A program made the position numbers and the translations under genes. Source: Magnolia sinica (taxonomy: Eukaryota; Streptophyta; Magnoliopsida; Magnoliales; Magnoliaceae). Taken from it: a DNA stretch of 64,000 nt. Shown piece by piece: positions 48,520 through 62,540 of this stretch. The notes beneath the pieces are model-generated. The model made no database searches, had not been told where the DNA came from, and was given only the letters and a program-made list of their open reading frames with translations. The stretch is taken from NCBI RefSeq assembly GCF_029962835.1, contig NC_080584.1:81248862-81312861 (forward strand). Direction: 5' to 3'. The number at the start of each line of letters is the position of its first letter. Position 1 is the first letter of the stretch.

Positions 48520-49420
48520 CAAGTTCGCTAGCTAGAGATATGAAAACAATATCGATATCGATGATAACCAGAAATGCGAAAAAACAAGGGAAAAATAGTG
48601 GAATTTTCAGTGAAACTTCAGGAGATGTTAAAATGTATATATTTGTATATTTAGAAATAAATAAAATTTGTAAAAAGAATACATACATTATAAGTTTTCA
48701 TTTAATGGGGCCTTAAAAGCATGTGTTGTTGTAAGAAATAAGTCCAACTATCCCATCCGGCCTATTTAACCATCCAACCTTCCACCTAAACATCCATCGA
48801 TGTTGCAAAATATTAACAACACATGATATTTCACCAAGAAATAATCAATAATTGACAAGGAAAATGAAAGATTGTGGTCTTGATATCGTGCATGTTGCGA
48901 AATCGATAAGATTGAGATATTATCAATATTATTACTGACAAATTAAACACTACATGCACCTATGTGCCCATGGAAAAAAAAAACTGAAATAAAAATTTTT
49001 CTAATAAACAAAATTTTGATGATATCTATACGTTGGCATGACAACACCACACATTCGATTAGACATAAATGCGATTTGGCTCATTTTGACCGAAGTGTCT
49101 TTTGTTGAAAACTTGCCTAGTTGATGAGTACTTAGAGCATTTATAAGGATTAAGGAAAATGTTGCAATCTGTCCTTTCACTTTTTATAACTTTACGCAAT
49201 ATCAAACTGCAATCCTTTCATGCCATCATTTGCATGTGGGCATTGAGGGTGTCTGCAAATCTAGATTTTGGATAGTTACGGCTCATATGCTTCGTGCCTG
49301 TATAAGAGGTTAACAAACTTAATTATGAAAAGGTAGTTTTCGATGGTGGACAATTTCCTAAGATTTCTTATCAGACGAGTCATTAATTGTAATGGGGGCT
49401 ACACATTTTGAATGTAGATT

Positions 49421-49905
49421 GCATCCTACCCCGCCCGGACGATAATCTGTCCGGGCAGGGCTCTATGGGGCCCACCATGATTTAAGTGTTTTATCCACTC
49501 TGTTCATCAATTTTATAAGATCATTTTAAGGTATGAGACAAAAAATGAAGAAGATCCACTGATCCAGTGGACCATATCAAAGGAATCTGCAGTGATAATG
49601 ACACCCATCGTCGAAACCTTTCTAAGAGCCATCGTGATGTGTTTTTTTACCATCCAACCTATTAACAAGGTCATGCAAATGTGTATGAAGTGAAAACACA
49701 AATATCAGCTTGATCCAAAAGTTCTCCAGCTCCCAAGAAATTTTTAATGGCAGAAGTTCAATCCCCACTTGTGGTCCATTTGAGCCCTGGACCTGACTCA
49801 TGTTTTGGCTCATACCTCAAAATGATCTGATAAAAACGATGAACGGCGTAGATAAAACACATACATCATGGTGGGACCCACAGAGGTAGGATACAATCCG
49901 TGTCC
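49421..49905. mobile_element. Palindromic MITE in duplication copy 1
   Basis: Ends 'gcatcctaccccgcccggac' and 'gaggtaggatacaatccgtg' are inverted partners. The left end carries an extra small dyad 'gtccgggc'. The duplicate is at 55648-56131. Short minus-strand ORFs in it are artefacts. Confidence 0.8.
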
Positions 49906-49929
49906 GCACATTTTAGGAATTTTGCGTAT

Positions 49930-50330
49930 CTCCTACTTCTTGAGGCCAAGACCATAGGACCCACATTAATGGGTGGGTTGTATATCCACCTTGTCTATAT
50001 GTTTTTATAGCTCGTTTCAAAGCATAACTCCAAAAACGAAGCAGATCCAAATCTTAGGTGGGTCACACCACAGGAAACAGTGGTGATTGAACGTCTACCA
50101 TTAGAAACTTTATAGAGCACACCTTAAAATTTATTTTGCATACAACCTGTTGATAAGGTCACAGAGAAATGAACGAAGGAAGAAGGAAAAAAAAGGTTTA
50201 TATTTGCTTTTTTTTTTTACCATGTCATTAAAGGATATGTTAAAACAAATGGACGATGTGGATATACAACACATACATCACAGTGGGCCCTAAAGTCATG
50301 GCCTTACTGAAGATGGCATTTCTACCTGGT
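49930..50330. mobile_element. Second palindromic MITE in duplication copy 1
   Basis: From 'ggccaagaccataggaccca' to 'gtgggccctaaagtcatggc', inverted to each other. The duplicate is at 56157-56545. Confidence 0.75.
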
Positions 50331-50357
50331 TTTATAACATCCTAGAAAAGTCCATAC

Positions 50358-51318
50358 TGTCACACCCCAAACCCGGGAATCAGATTCATAGGAATCCCGA
50401 TCACCGAATCCGGTGCCGACAGCCTTCATAGTACCCCATTCTCGGCTCCCAACGCCCATATGCCAAGTTCCGATCCTGAGATCCTAGAAGGAGGATTTTC
50501 AACATCAATTTGTCTCATAAGAAGCATAACCACAAGTTTACCCAAATCACAAAAGCAACATCATCATCACATATCCACTAATATAAACATTTGAGTACAA
50601 TGCTGAAAGAGAAATACATATGTCAAAATCAAAGCTCCAGAAGTCAGCTTCATGCTCCAAGCTCCACGCTGCTACAACCTAACATCACCTGCATGCATCT
50701 ATCGTGCATAAGCTTATAGAAAGCTGAGAGGGTGGTGTAAGTGTGTGCACAAGGTAAGTGCCAAGTAGTCAATACAATGTCATAATCATACAACATCGGA
50801 AATACTGGTAAGATCATGAATCATATGATATCAAAGTAAGCGAAAATACTGACAAGTCCATGAGTCAATCAATATTAGAATATACAATACAGATCAGCTA
50901 CGTAAATGAAGAGTCATAAAGAGCTAAATATCAGATGCCGGTGATGCAATGCAATATACAATTCTTGATGAGTTCACGAATACCGTCAACCGTATCTAGA
51001 CCATGTAAATGCAGAAACACAGTAACCCAAAATGTCATATGCCACGGATGTAATGCAATATGCGGTGCGAATGGAATGACCACGCTGAAGTGTGAAGTCG
51101 GGATGATAGTACATAGTATCACAAGCTACGGGGTCTATCACAAAGGACTTTTATCCAAACCAGTCTCATACATAAATTTAGATAGTCAGACTCAATGTAG
51201 TAAACTCTTGATCTCAGGTTATTAGCGCGCCCCAACCGAAATCTTGGCCATTACGAAGGTATACATAACAAATAGTTGCGCACCATCAGCCCGAGTGGAT
51301 AGTGAATGAATGAGTATG
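50358..51318 (-). repeat. Candidate outer LTR, 3' part, in copy 1
   Basis: It begins TGTCACACCCC and, read on the minus strand, ends GGGGTGTGACA, a common Gypsy LTR end. It is interrupted by solo LTR copy 2 and resumes at 54317-54745 before the duplication junction cuts it. The fuller copy is at 56587-62555. Confidence 0.5.
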
Positions 51319-51323
51319 CAACT

Positions 51324-54311
51324 TGTAATGCCCTAAAAATAGGAGGTCGCGCATACACTTGACTCCCGAGTACCCGAGTGTCACTTATCATAAATTTTAT
51401 AGTTTTGTGATTAATCAAATTTAGTTGCACAACTTGGAATTACTTGGAGCATGAACACAACCATAACTAGTCTACTGGAATGAAAGAGATATAAATATAT
51501 ACATACACATATACATGTCCAAAAGAAATAACGGGTCGCACATGGCGTCACCCAACAAAATCACAAAAGAATAGTATGTTAAAAAAGAATAGAGTTGAGC
51601 CCACTGCTTAGCAATCCAACGTGTCAGCTACTGGTCCAATGAGGGCCCGCCCATCAGCTGGAAGTAGGAAAACTCGTCCTCCTCCTTGAGGCTCGCATCG
51701 TCAGGCTCTACGTAATCCTCATTACCTGCGACTATGGAAGAGTCTGGTTGGTGTTTTAAAACACCATCCTAAAGTGAGAGTGAGTGATCAAATCAGTGGG
51801 TGCTATTAATCTTAGGTTGTAACAAGCATCAGTTATATTATGAATTTAATAAAAAACAGACGTTCACAAACACCTAACTAATCTTATTAATGCACATGCA
51901 TGGGAGATGATATGATGTATGCCCTCGCCACAACTCTCCCTCGAGCGACTCCATCGAACGATCATGTATGTCAACGTTCCTTCATACTGACCTCGACTAC
52001 CGAGTCGCCAACCTAGCTAGTGCAATAGAATGGTAATGTTAACCGGGTTCTTAGTTAAGTCCATTCATCCAGCAGGTTAGGGAATCTGATACACCTCACG
52101 TATCAAATGCTTTGAACTAGTTGCAAGGCCAAGGCCCCCCAACGTGTGAGGTCGAGACCCCGCGGTCCTTGATCCCGTCGGGTTCTCTATCCCCGACTTC
52201 AAACACATGGGGAGTGTCGAGAGAAAGGGATCGCTCACGGTCACTACGGGGAGGCACGACACCCCAGCGTAGGCCGACAGCTCGGACATAGTGTCCTATT
52301 CCACCATGTCCGACTCACGAGGCAGTGAACCCGTTTCAATTTGATTATCGATGGGTTATAACGGTTGTAGGGTATTCCAGGTTCCATACATATATGAGCA
52401 AACAAGGTTAACAATCACAAATGATCAAAGAATAGGCTAGACCGCATGAGTCCAGGCAAGTACGTGGCAGAACGACATCGGGTGCAAGCAACCCATATAG
52501 TTTAACTACTATCGCCCACCCGCACTCGCCTAAATCCATGGGTTTAGCCTCAAGGCGGTTCTACCAACAAAACCACCTTCGTTCTCCTCATGTTCCTGAC
52601 CAACCCAAGGGTAGAATTAGTGATTCATAGCATGCCAACTACCAATGTATCATCCAGCATAAACAACATCATGTTCTCATACTTCTCAATATATAATTAA
52701 GATTCTCATAGCAAGCAAGGCTAACAATATCATGAAGCAAAGTGCATGCGAGTTATGTGTGTGGGTGAGGAAGTTAAGTACTTCATTCATCTTAAGAAAT
52801 CATAAGCACAAGAGTAATAAATCATAAATACTATGAAGCAACACTATAAGAGAAAATCCAACAAGGCATGAGCATGAAATCATCCATACACAAAATCATG
52901 TGAGAGGCAAGAACAACATCATATGAGAAGCAAACGTACAATTCCATACAATTCCAACAAACATGCAATTCTTAGGGTCCCTCTAGATTCTCTAAATATA
53001 GCATCCAAACAATCAAAATTATTAGATTCGTAATAAAATTAGTGCTAGGCTACCTAAGAATAATAATCCGCACCTTTGAATTTGTTGAAGGCGTAGGATC
53101 GACCTAGGAGGGTGGATTTCGGGGGTTGATCGGCCGGAATCCCTAAAACAACATTTACATGTTAGAAACCCAAGCAAATCCCTTCTCAATCACATGAGTT
53201 TCAACAAAAATGGGTGATGGATCTTACCTAGATAATTAACGGAGTGAAAAGGGTGGTCGTGAATAAGGGATTCTTCTTGGAGAAGATGTAGGGAGTTGTG
53301 GGGGTTTGATTTCGTTGGGCCCCACCTTGATTTAGGGTACGCCTTGCTCAACTTCACTCTCTCTTTCTTCTCTTTACTCTCTCTTTACTCCCTTGGCAAT
53401 GGTAGTTGTGGTGGAAGTTATGAGATAAGGGTTAAGGATTTATTTGCTAGAGTTGGGCCCCTTGGCCTTAAGTTTCCACAAATTCTCAAAATAGCCCAGT
53501 AGGACTCCCAATTAATGTTGAGGTGGTCCTAACACCCCCTTGGCCACCAAACTTGGTGTGCAGGTGTCCCATGGCCCGATGAGGGGCCATGCAAAATTTT
53601 GGAATAAACAGATGAACGGATATGGGGTTTGATCATATGATTTTGGTCTCTAAATAGCCCTGTGGGGTTCCATTTTGATTGATGGGGCAGTTCTGGTGGC
53701 CCTCTAGCCATGAAATTTATAAGATAGGTACTCCATGGCCTGATGAAGGGCCATGCAAAATTTGGGGAAGATCGGATCTTGGGTTTGATCGTACGGGTCC
53801 CATTTGCGATCAACGGTCACCGTTTCACGATCGGGTCTTAGACTTTATGGACGGGCGTAGGACAATACATTAGACCTTCACCAAAAATTTAGAAGAGATC
53901 CGACGGCTGAAATGCCTGGAATTTCAGTTTCATTTGCAAGCGCTAGATTCCAATCTTGGCATTGGTAGGGTGCATTGGGCAAGTGCCAGATTCCAATTCT
54001 GGGTGTCCACTAGGTACATGGTCTACGATGGTCCACAAGCCCAGTGAGGTCTATGCTTCCCTAAATTTTCATAATTTTCTAGCCTTCCCGCGTCGTGGTA
54101 TAGCCCGCATGGGCTGTTGCAAGGTGTAAACGGCCATCTGGCTTGAAGGCCCATACCAGGTTCTATCAGGACCCATTTGGTTTATTCAATTGGGCTAATC
54201 TTGGTTTAATTTATTTGTAGTACCTCATTACGAGTAGCTTAAACGAACGGTCCTGTGGCAAATCCTACGTGGACTCCCCAAGACACTGTTCTAGTTGGAC
54301 GGGACGTTACA
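51324..54311 (-). mobile_element. Solo LTR copy 2, 2.99 kb
   Basis: It runs from TGTAATGCCC to GGGACGTTACA with the target duplication CAACT at 51319-51323 and 54312-54316. It is the reverse-orientation homologue of 23872-27165. No internal retrotransposon region, so solo. The palindrome TGGTGTTTTAAAACACCA is at 51749-51766. Short ORFs (for example 53296-53502) are not supported as genes. Confidence 0.85.
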
Positions 54312-55647
54312 CAACTCCTACTCAATAAGTCCACATATCAGTACGGTTCCTCTTTGGGATCATCATCGGGGTCTAGTAACTCTACATGCAAATCGCGACC
54401 ACTGACGCACAACCATGCAAGTGGAAGAGACCTCACTATCCGCCTGACCAGTAGTCAGCCAATATCTACCTGGTAAGTCGATAGTAGACCCATTCACGAG
54501 CTGGTCAAACTCAGCTTAGCTATGCCCCCTACCCTCGGGCGGGTAAGGCCACACCCCCTCCCAACCGACCACGACACAGTGGGAGACGCGGCCTACTGGT
54601 ATATAACCCTCATGTGCTTATATATCCACTCGGTCTCGACGTTGGGTCGTCTCCTTGCTCGGGGGTTTAGGGATTTTCACTTAGGGCCATCTATGGTAGC
54701 CCGATGCTAGAATAAATTTCCGGTGTCCCATCTGACCATCCATGACAAGTTTCGCTAGCTAGAGATACGAAAACAATATCGATATCAATGATAACCAGAA
54801 ATGCGGAAAAACAGGGGAAAAATAGTGGAATTTTCAGTGAAACTTCAGGAGATGTTAAAATGTATATATTTGTATATTCAGAAATAAATAAAATTTGTAA
54901 AAAGAATGCATACATTATAAGTTTTCATTTAATGGGGCCTTAAAAGCATGTGTTGCTGTAAGAAATAAGTCCAACTATCCCATCCGGCCTATTTAACCAT
55001 CCAACCTTCCACCTAAACATCCATCGATGTTGCAAAATATTAACAAAACATGATATTTCACTAAGAAATCATCAATAATTGACAAGGAAAATGAAATATT
55101 GTGGTCTTGATATCGTGCATGTTGCGAAATTGATAATATCGAGATATTATCAATATTATTAATGACAAATTAAACACTACATGCACCTATGTGCCCATGG
55201 AAAAAAAAACTGAAATAAAAAATTTTCTAATAAACAAAATTTTGGTGATATTTATACGTTGGCATGACAACACCACACATTCGATTAGACATAAATGCGA
55301 TTTGGCTCATTTTGACCGAAGTGTCTTTTATTGAAAACTTGCCTAGTTGATGAGTACTTAGAGCATTTATAAGGATTAAGGAAAATGTTGCAATTTGTCC
55401 TTTCACTTTTTATAACTTTACGCAATATCAAACTGTAATCCTTTCATGCCATGATTTGCATGTGGGCATTGAGGGTGTCTACAAATCTAGATTTTGGATA
55501 GTTACGGGTCATATGCTTCGTGCCTGTATAAGAGGTTAACAAACTTAAATATGAAAAGGTAGTTTTCGATGGTGGACAATTTCCTAAGACTTCCTATCAG
55601 ACGAGTCATTAATTGTAATGGGGGCTACACAATTTGAATGTAGATTG

Positions 55648-56131
55648 CGTCCTACCCCGCCCGGACGATAATCCGTCCGGGCAGGGCTCTATGGGGCCCA
55701 CCATGATTTAAGTGTTTTATCCACTCTGTTCATCAATTTTATAAGATCATTTTAAGGTATGAGACAAAAAATGAAGAAGATCCATAGATCCAGTGGACCA
55801 CATCAAAGGAATCTGCAGTGATAATGACACTCACCGTCGAAACCTTTCTAAGAGCCATCATGATGTGTTTTTTTACCATCCAACCTATTAACAAGGTCAT
55901 GCAGACATGTATGAAGTGAAAACACAAATATCAGCTTCATCCAAAAGTTCTCCAGCTCCCAAGAAGTTTTTAATGGCAGAAGTTCAATCCCCACTTGTGG
56001 TCCATTTGAGCCCTGGACCTGACTCATGTTTTGGCTCATACCTCAAAATGATCTGATAAAAACGATGAACGGCGTGGATAAAACACATACATCATGGTGG
56101 GACCCACAGAGGTAGGATGCAATTCGTGTCC
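55648..56131. mobile_element. Palindromic MITE in duplication copy 2
   Basis: Duplicate of 49421-49905, with the same ends and a few substitutions. Confidence 0.8.
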
Positions 56132-56156
56132 GCACATTTTAGGAATTTTGCGTATC

Positions 56157-56545
56157 TCCTACTTCTTGAGGCCAAGACCATAGGACCCACATTAATGGGT
56201 GGGTTGTATATCCACCTTGTCTATATGTTTTTATAGCTCATTTCAAAGCATAAATCCAAAAACGAAGCAGATCCAAATCTTAGGTGGGTCACACCCTAGG
56301 AAATAGTGGTGATTGAACGTCTACCGTTAAAAACTTTATAGAGCACACTTTAAAATTTATTTTGCATACAACCTGTTGATAAGGTCACAGAGAAATGAAC
56401 GAAGGAAGAAGGAAAAAAAAAGGTTTATATTTGCCTCTTTTTTTTGGACCATGTCATTATAGGATATGTTAAAACAAATGGACGGTGTGTATATACAACA
56501 CATACATCACAGTTGGCCCTAAAGTCATGGCCTGACTGAAGTTGG
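56157..56545. mobile_element. Second palindromic MITE in duplication copy 2
   Basis: Duplicate of 49930-50330. Confidence 0.75.
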
Positions 56546-57552
56546 CGTTTCTACCTGGTTTTATAACATCCTAGAAAAGTCCATACTGTCACGCCCCGAA
56601 CCCGGGAATCAGATTCATAGGAATCCCGATCACCGAATCCGGTGCCGACAGCCTCCATAGTACCCCATTCTCGGCTCTCAACGCCCATATGCCAAGTTCC
56701 GATCCTGGGATCCTACAAGGAGGATTTTCAACATCAATTTGTCTTATAAGAAGCATAACCACAAGTTTACCTAAATCACAAAAGCAACATCATCATCACA
56801 TATCCACTAATATAAACATTTGAGTACAATGCTGAAAGGGAAATACATATGTCAAAATCAAAGCTCAAGAAGTCAGCTTCATGCTCCAAGCTCCATGCTG
56901 CTACAACCTAATATCACTTACATGCATCTATTGTGCATAAACTTATAGAAAGCTTAGAGGGTGGTGTAAGTGTGTGCACAAGGTAAGTGTCAAGTAGTCA
57001 ATACAATGTCATAATCATACAACATTGGAAATACTGGTAAGATCATGAGTCATACGATATTAAAGTAAACGAAAATACTGACAAGTCCATGAGTCAATCA
57101 ATATTAGAATATGCAATACAGATCAGCTACGTAAATGAGGAGTCCTAAAGAGCTAAATATCAGATGTCGGTGATGCAGTGCAATATATAATTCTTGATGA
57201 GTTCACGAATACCGTCAACCGTATCTAGACCATGTAAATGCAGAAACACAGTAACCCAAAATGTCATACGCCGCGGATGTAATGCAATATGCAGTGCGAA
57301 TGGAATGACCACGCTGAAGTGTGAAGTCGGAATGATATTACATAGTATCACAAGCTACGGGGTCTATCACAAAGGACTTTTATCCAAACCAGTCTCATAC
57401 CTAAATTTAAATAGTCAGACTCAATGTAGTAAACTCTTGATCTCAGGTTAGTCGCGTACTCCAACCAAAATCTTGGCCATTGCGAAGGTATACGTAACAA
57501 ATAGTTACGCACCATCAGCTCGAGTGGATAGTGAATGAATGAGTATGCAACT

Positions 57553-60538
57553 TGTAACGCCCTGAAAATCGGGGGTCACGCATACACTCGACTCCCGAGT
57601 ACCCGAGTGTCACTTATCATAAATTTTATGGTTTTGCGATTAATCAAATTTAGTTGCACAACTTGGAATTACTTGGAGCATGAACACAACCACAACTAGT
57701 CTACTGGAATGAAAGAGATATACATATATACATACACATATACATGTCTAAAATAAATAAAGGGTCGCACATGGCGTTACCCAACAAAATCACAAAAGAA
57801 TAGTATGTTAAAAAAGAATAGAGTTGAGCCCACTATTTAGCAATCCAACGTGCCAGCTACTGGTCCGATGAGGGCCCGCCCATCAGCTGGAAGTAGGAGA
57901 ACTCGTCCTCCTCCTCAAGGCTCGCATCGTCAGGCTCCACGTAATCCTCATCACCTGCGACTATGGAAGAGTCTGGTTGGTGTTTTAAAACACCATCCAA
58001 GAATGAGAGTAAGTGATCAAATCAGTGGGTGCTATTAATCTTAAGTTGTAACAAGCATCAGTTATATTATGAATTTAATGAAAAGCAGATGTTCACAAAC
58101 ACCTAACTAATCTTATTAATGCACATGTATGGGAGATGATATGATGTATGCCCTCGCCACAACTCTCCCTCGAGCGACTCCGTCTAACGATCACGTATGT
58201 CAACGTTCCTTCAGAGCGACCTCGACTACCGAGTCACCAACCTAGCTAGTGCAATGGAATGGTAATGTTAACTGGATTTTTAGTTAAGTCCATTCATCCA
58301 GCAGGTTAGGGAATCTGATACACCCCACGTATCAAATGCCTTGAACTAGTTGAAAGGCCAAGGCCCCCCAACGTGTGAGGTCGAGACTCCGTGGTCCTTG
58401 ATCCCGTCGGGTTCTCCATTCCCAACTTCAAGCACATGAGGAGTGCCGAGAGAAAGGGATCGTTCACGGTCACTACGGGGAGGCACGACACCCCAGCGTA
58501 GGCCAACAGCTCGGACACAGTGTCTCATTCCACCATGCCCGGCTCACGAGGCAGTTGACCCGTTTCAATTTGATTATCGATGGGCTATAATGGTTGTAGG
58601 GTATTCCAGGTTCCATACATATATGAGCAAAAAAGGTTAACAATCACGAATGGTCAGAGAGTAGGCTAGACCACACGAGTCCAGGCAAGTACGTGGCAGA
58701 ACGACATCGGGTGCAAGCAACCCATGTAGTCAAACTACTGCCGCCCACCCGCACTCGCCTAAATCCATGGGTTTAGCTTCAAGGCGGTTCTACCAACGGA
58801 ACCACCTTCGCTCTCCTCATGTTCCTGACCAACCCAAGGATAGAATTGATGATTCATAGCATGCCAACTACCAATGTATCATCCATCATAAACAACATCA
58901 TGTTCTCATACTTCTCAATATATAATTAAGATTCTCATAGCAAGTAAGGCTAACAATAGTATGAAGCAAAGTGCATGTGAGTTATGTGTGTGGGTGAGGA
59001 AGTTAAGCACTTCCTTCATCTTAAGAAATCATAAGCACAAGAGTAATAAATCATCGATACTATGAAGCAACACTATAAGAAAATTCAACAAGGCATGAGC
59101 ATGAAATCATCCATACATAAAATCATGTGAGAGGCAAGAACAACATCATATGAGAAGCAAACGTACAATCCCATACAATTTCAACAAACATGCAATTCTT
59201 AGGGTCCCTCTAGATTCTCCAAATATAGCATCTAAACAATCAAATTCATTAGATTCGTAATAAAATTGGTGCTAGGCCACTTAAGAATAATAATCCGCAC
59301 CTTCGAATTTGTTGAAGGCGTGGGATCGACCTAGGAGGGTGGATTTCGGGGGTTGATCGACCGGAATCCCTAAAACAACATGTACATGTTAGAAACCCAA
59401 GCAAATCCCTTCTCAATCACATGGGTTTCAACAAAAATGGGTGATGGATCTTACCTAGATGATTAACGGAGTGAAAAAGGTGGTCGTGAATGAGGGATTC
59501 TTCTTGGAGAAGATGTAGGGAGTTGTGGGGGTTTGATTTCGTTGGGCCCCACCTTGATTTAGGGTACACCTTGCTTAACTTCACTCTCTCTTTCTTCTCT
59601 TTACTCTCTCTTTACTCCATTGGCAATGGTAGTTGTGGTGGAAGTTATGAGATAAGGGTTACGGATTTATTTGCTAGAGTTGGGCCCCTTGGCCTTAAGT
59701 TTCCACAAATTCTCAAAATAGCCCAGTAGGATTCGCAATTAATGTTGAGGCGGTCCTAACACCCCCTTGGCCACCAAACTTGGTGTGCAGGTGTCCCATG
59801 GCCCAATGAGGGGCCATGCAAAATTTTGAAACAAACGGATGAACGGATATGGGGTTTGAGCATATGATTCTGGTCTCTAAATAGCCCTGTGAGGGTCCAT
59901 TCTGATTAATGGGGCAGTTCTGGTGGCCCGCTGGCCATGAAATTTATAGGATAGGTACTCCATGTCCCGATGAAAGGCCATGCAAAATTTAGGGACGATC
60001 GGATCTTGGGTTTGGTCGTACAGGTCCGATTTGCGATCAACGGTCACCGTTTCACGATCGGGTCTCAGACTTAATGAACGGGCATAGGACAATACATTAG
60101 ACCTTCACCGAAAATTTAGAAGAGATCCGACGGCTGAAATGCCTGAAATTCCAGTATCATTTGCAAGTATCAGATTCCAATCTTGGCATTGGTGGGGTGC
60201 ATTGGGCAAGTGTGAGATTCCAATTCTGTGTGTCCACTAGGTCCATGGTCCGCGATGGTCCACAAGCCCAGTGAGGTTTATGCTTCCCTAAATTTTCATA
60301 ATTTTCTAGCCTTCCTGCGTTGCGGTATAGCCCGCACGGGCTGTTGCTAGGTGTAAACGGCCATCTGGCTTGAAGGCCCTCACCAGGTTCTATCAGGACC
60401 CATTTGGTCTATTCAATTGGGCTAATCTTGGTTTAATTTATTTGTGGTACCTCATTACGAGTAGCTTAAACGAACGGTCCTGTGGCAAATCCTACGTGGA
60501 CTCCCTATGACACTGTTCTGGTTGGACGGGACGTTACA
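57553..60538 (-). mobile_element. Solo LTR copy 3, 2.99 kb
   Basis: It runs from TGTAACGCCC to GGGACGTTACA with the same CAACT target duplication (57548-57552, 60539-60543) as copy 2. The shared TSD shows the LTR was present before the block was duplicated. The perfect palindrome is at 57978-57995. Confidence 0.85.
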
Positions 60539-61174
60539 CAACTCTCACTTAATAAGTCCACATATCAGTATGGTTCCTCTTTGGGATCATCACCAGGATC
60601 TAGTACACTCTACATACAAATCGCCACCACTAATGCATGACCATGCAAGTGGAAGAGACCTTACTATCCGCCTAACCAGTAGTCAGCCAATATCTACCTA
60701 GCACGTCGATAGCGGACCCATTCACGAGCTGGTCAAACTCAGCTTAGTTATGCCCCCTACCCTTGGGCGGGTAAGGCCACACCCCCTCCCAACCGACCAC
60801 GACACAGTGTGAGACACGGCTTACTGGTATATGACCCTCATGCGCTCATATATCCACTCGGTCTCGACGTTGGGTCGTCTCCTTACCCGGAGGTTTAGGG
60901 ATTTTCACCTAGGGCCATCTATGGTAGCCCGATGCTAGAACAGATTTTCGGTGTCCCATCTGGCCATCCATGAAATGCCTGTGGAGGCTACGGCCCTAAT
61001 GTCACTAGGGCGTATAATAATCACATCACATAATGCAAGATACATGAATCATACAATCTCCGCCTATCAGGGAGTCTCATAATAACCTGTCATGCATCAA
61101 TCCTGCGCATACCGTGCGCTCATGTGAGACAATCTCCATCTATCAGGGAGTCGCATAATAACTTGCCCAATGAC

Positions 61175-62015
61175 ATCGGCAATCGAAATAGACTTCGACA
61201 ATCGAAATCAGCCTCAACAATCGGAATCGAAACTTGGAATCGGCCTCAACAATCGAAATCGATCGATAATCGGAATCGGCAATCGGTCACGACAATCGGA
61301 ATCGATCGATAATCAGAATCGGCAAATCGGTCATGTTAATCGGAATCGATAATCGAGATCAATCGATAATCGAAATCGACAAATCGGTCATGTTAATAGG
61401 AATCAGCAATCGCCCATGACAATTGGGATTGATCGATAATCAGAATCGGCAAATCGGTCATGTCAATCGGAATTGGCAATCGATCATGACAATCGGAATT
61501 GATCGATAATCAGAATCGGCAAATCGGTCACGTCAATCGGAATCGACAATTGGTCACGACAATCGGGATCGATCGATATCAGAATCGACAAATCGGTCCC
61601 GTCAATCGGAATCGACAATCAGTCACGACAATCGGAATTAATCGATAATCAGAATTGGCAGTCGGTCACGTCAATTGGAATCGGCAATCGGCCATGGTAA
61701 TCGAGATCAATCGATAATCGGAATCGAAAAATCGGTCACGTCAATCGAAATCGGCAATCGGCCACGACAATCGGGATCGATCGATAATCAGAATCGGCAA
61801 ATCGGTCACGTCAATTGGAATTGGCAATCGACCATGGCAATCGGGATCAATCGATAATTGGAATCGAAAAATCGATCACGTCAATCGGAATCGGCAATCG
61901 GTCACGACAATCGGGATCGATCGATAATCAGAATCAGCAAATCGGCCATGTCAATCAGAATTGGCCTATACAATCGGCCTCAACAATAAGAATCAGCCTT
62001 GATAATAGAAATCGG
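61175..62015. repeat. AATCGG-rich minisatellite, ~65 bp units
   Basis: About eleven units built from 'gatcgataatcagaatcggc', 'aaatcggtcacgtcaatcgg' and 'ggcaatcggtcacgacaatc'. Isoleucine/asparagine/arginine-rich frames across it are artefacts. Confidence 0.9.
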
Positions 62016-62039
62016 CCGAACAAGGCTTAAGGAAAGGTC

Positions 62040-62540
62040 ACAATGTGGACATTAAACCATCATTGCCCATCAATGTGGACATTTAACCAATATAGCTTCC
62101 AAGCAGTGGCCCACATAGATCCAAACATATAATGGGCCCACAGCCTCACACAAAGGTCTAATATACAACATAATGGGCCTTATTCAAGGCCACATATGCA
62201 CAACAGGTAGGCCCTGCTCATGGGCCTCAAATATATGACATGTGAGCCCTACACATGGGTTTCATATGCATCAAATGGGTCACGTATCTGGGCCTCGAAT
62301 ACATCAAATGGGCCATGCATCATAGGCGTAATACATATCACAATGGGTCTTGCCCATAGGTCACGAATACACCACTATGGCCCATATAGGCCTTAAATAC
62401 AAGGCAGGTGGGCCCTATCACATGGGCCTTAAATATACATCATGATGGGCCTTATGGATGAGCCGCACCAATGGGCCTCAAGTAGGCTACAAATATATCA
62501 AGGAGAGCCTTATTAACGTCAAATCGGGCCTACCGTTCTA
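62040..62540. repeat. GGGCCT minisatellite, ~28-30 bp units
   Basis: Degenerate copies of 'aatgggcctcaaatacat' and 'acatgggcctcatatgcat'. No gene. Confidence 0.7.

Larger units (their letters stand above)
48520..54745. repeat. 6.23 kb tandem duplication, copy 1
   Basis: The block runs from 'caagttcgctagctagaga' to 'ccatctgaccatccatga' and is repeated immediately after. Offsets of about 6,226 bases hold along the whole length with only scattered mismatches. Its contents are unclassified AT-rich DNA (48520-49420), two MITEs, the first part of a candidate outer LTR (from 50358) and solo LTR copy 2. No gene. Confidence 0.95.
54746..60973. repeat. 6.23 kb tandem duplication, copy 2
   Basis: Matches 48520-54745 throughout. 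At its right end 'ccatccatga' is followed by new sequence (aatgcctgtggagg), whereas copy 1 runs into copy 2. The junction shows little or no microhomology. Confidence 0.95.

Noticed and set aside
49513..49813. Duplicated small ORFs (also 55739-56039) as conserved genes
   Set aside because: They lie in palindromic MITEs. Conservation reflects the recent 6.2 kb duplication.
53296..53502. ORF inside solo LTR copies 2 and 3
   Set aside because: It has no domain and differs in length between copies, and the LTR's own transcription would run the other way.
61124..62030. Asn/Arg-rich repeat ORFs
   Set aside because: By-product of the AATCGG minisatellite.
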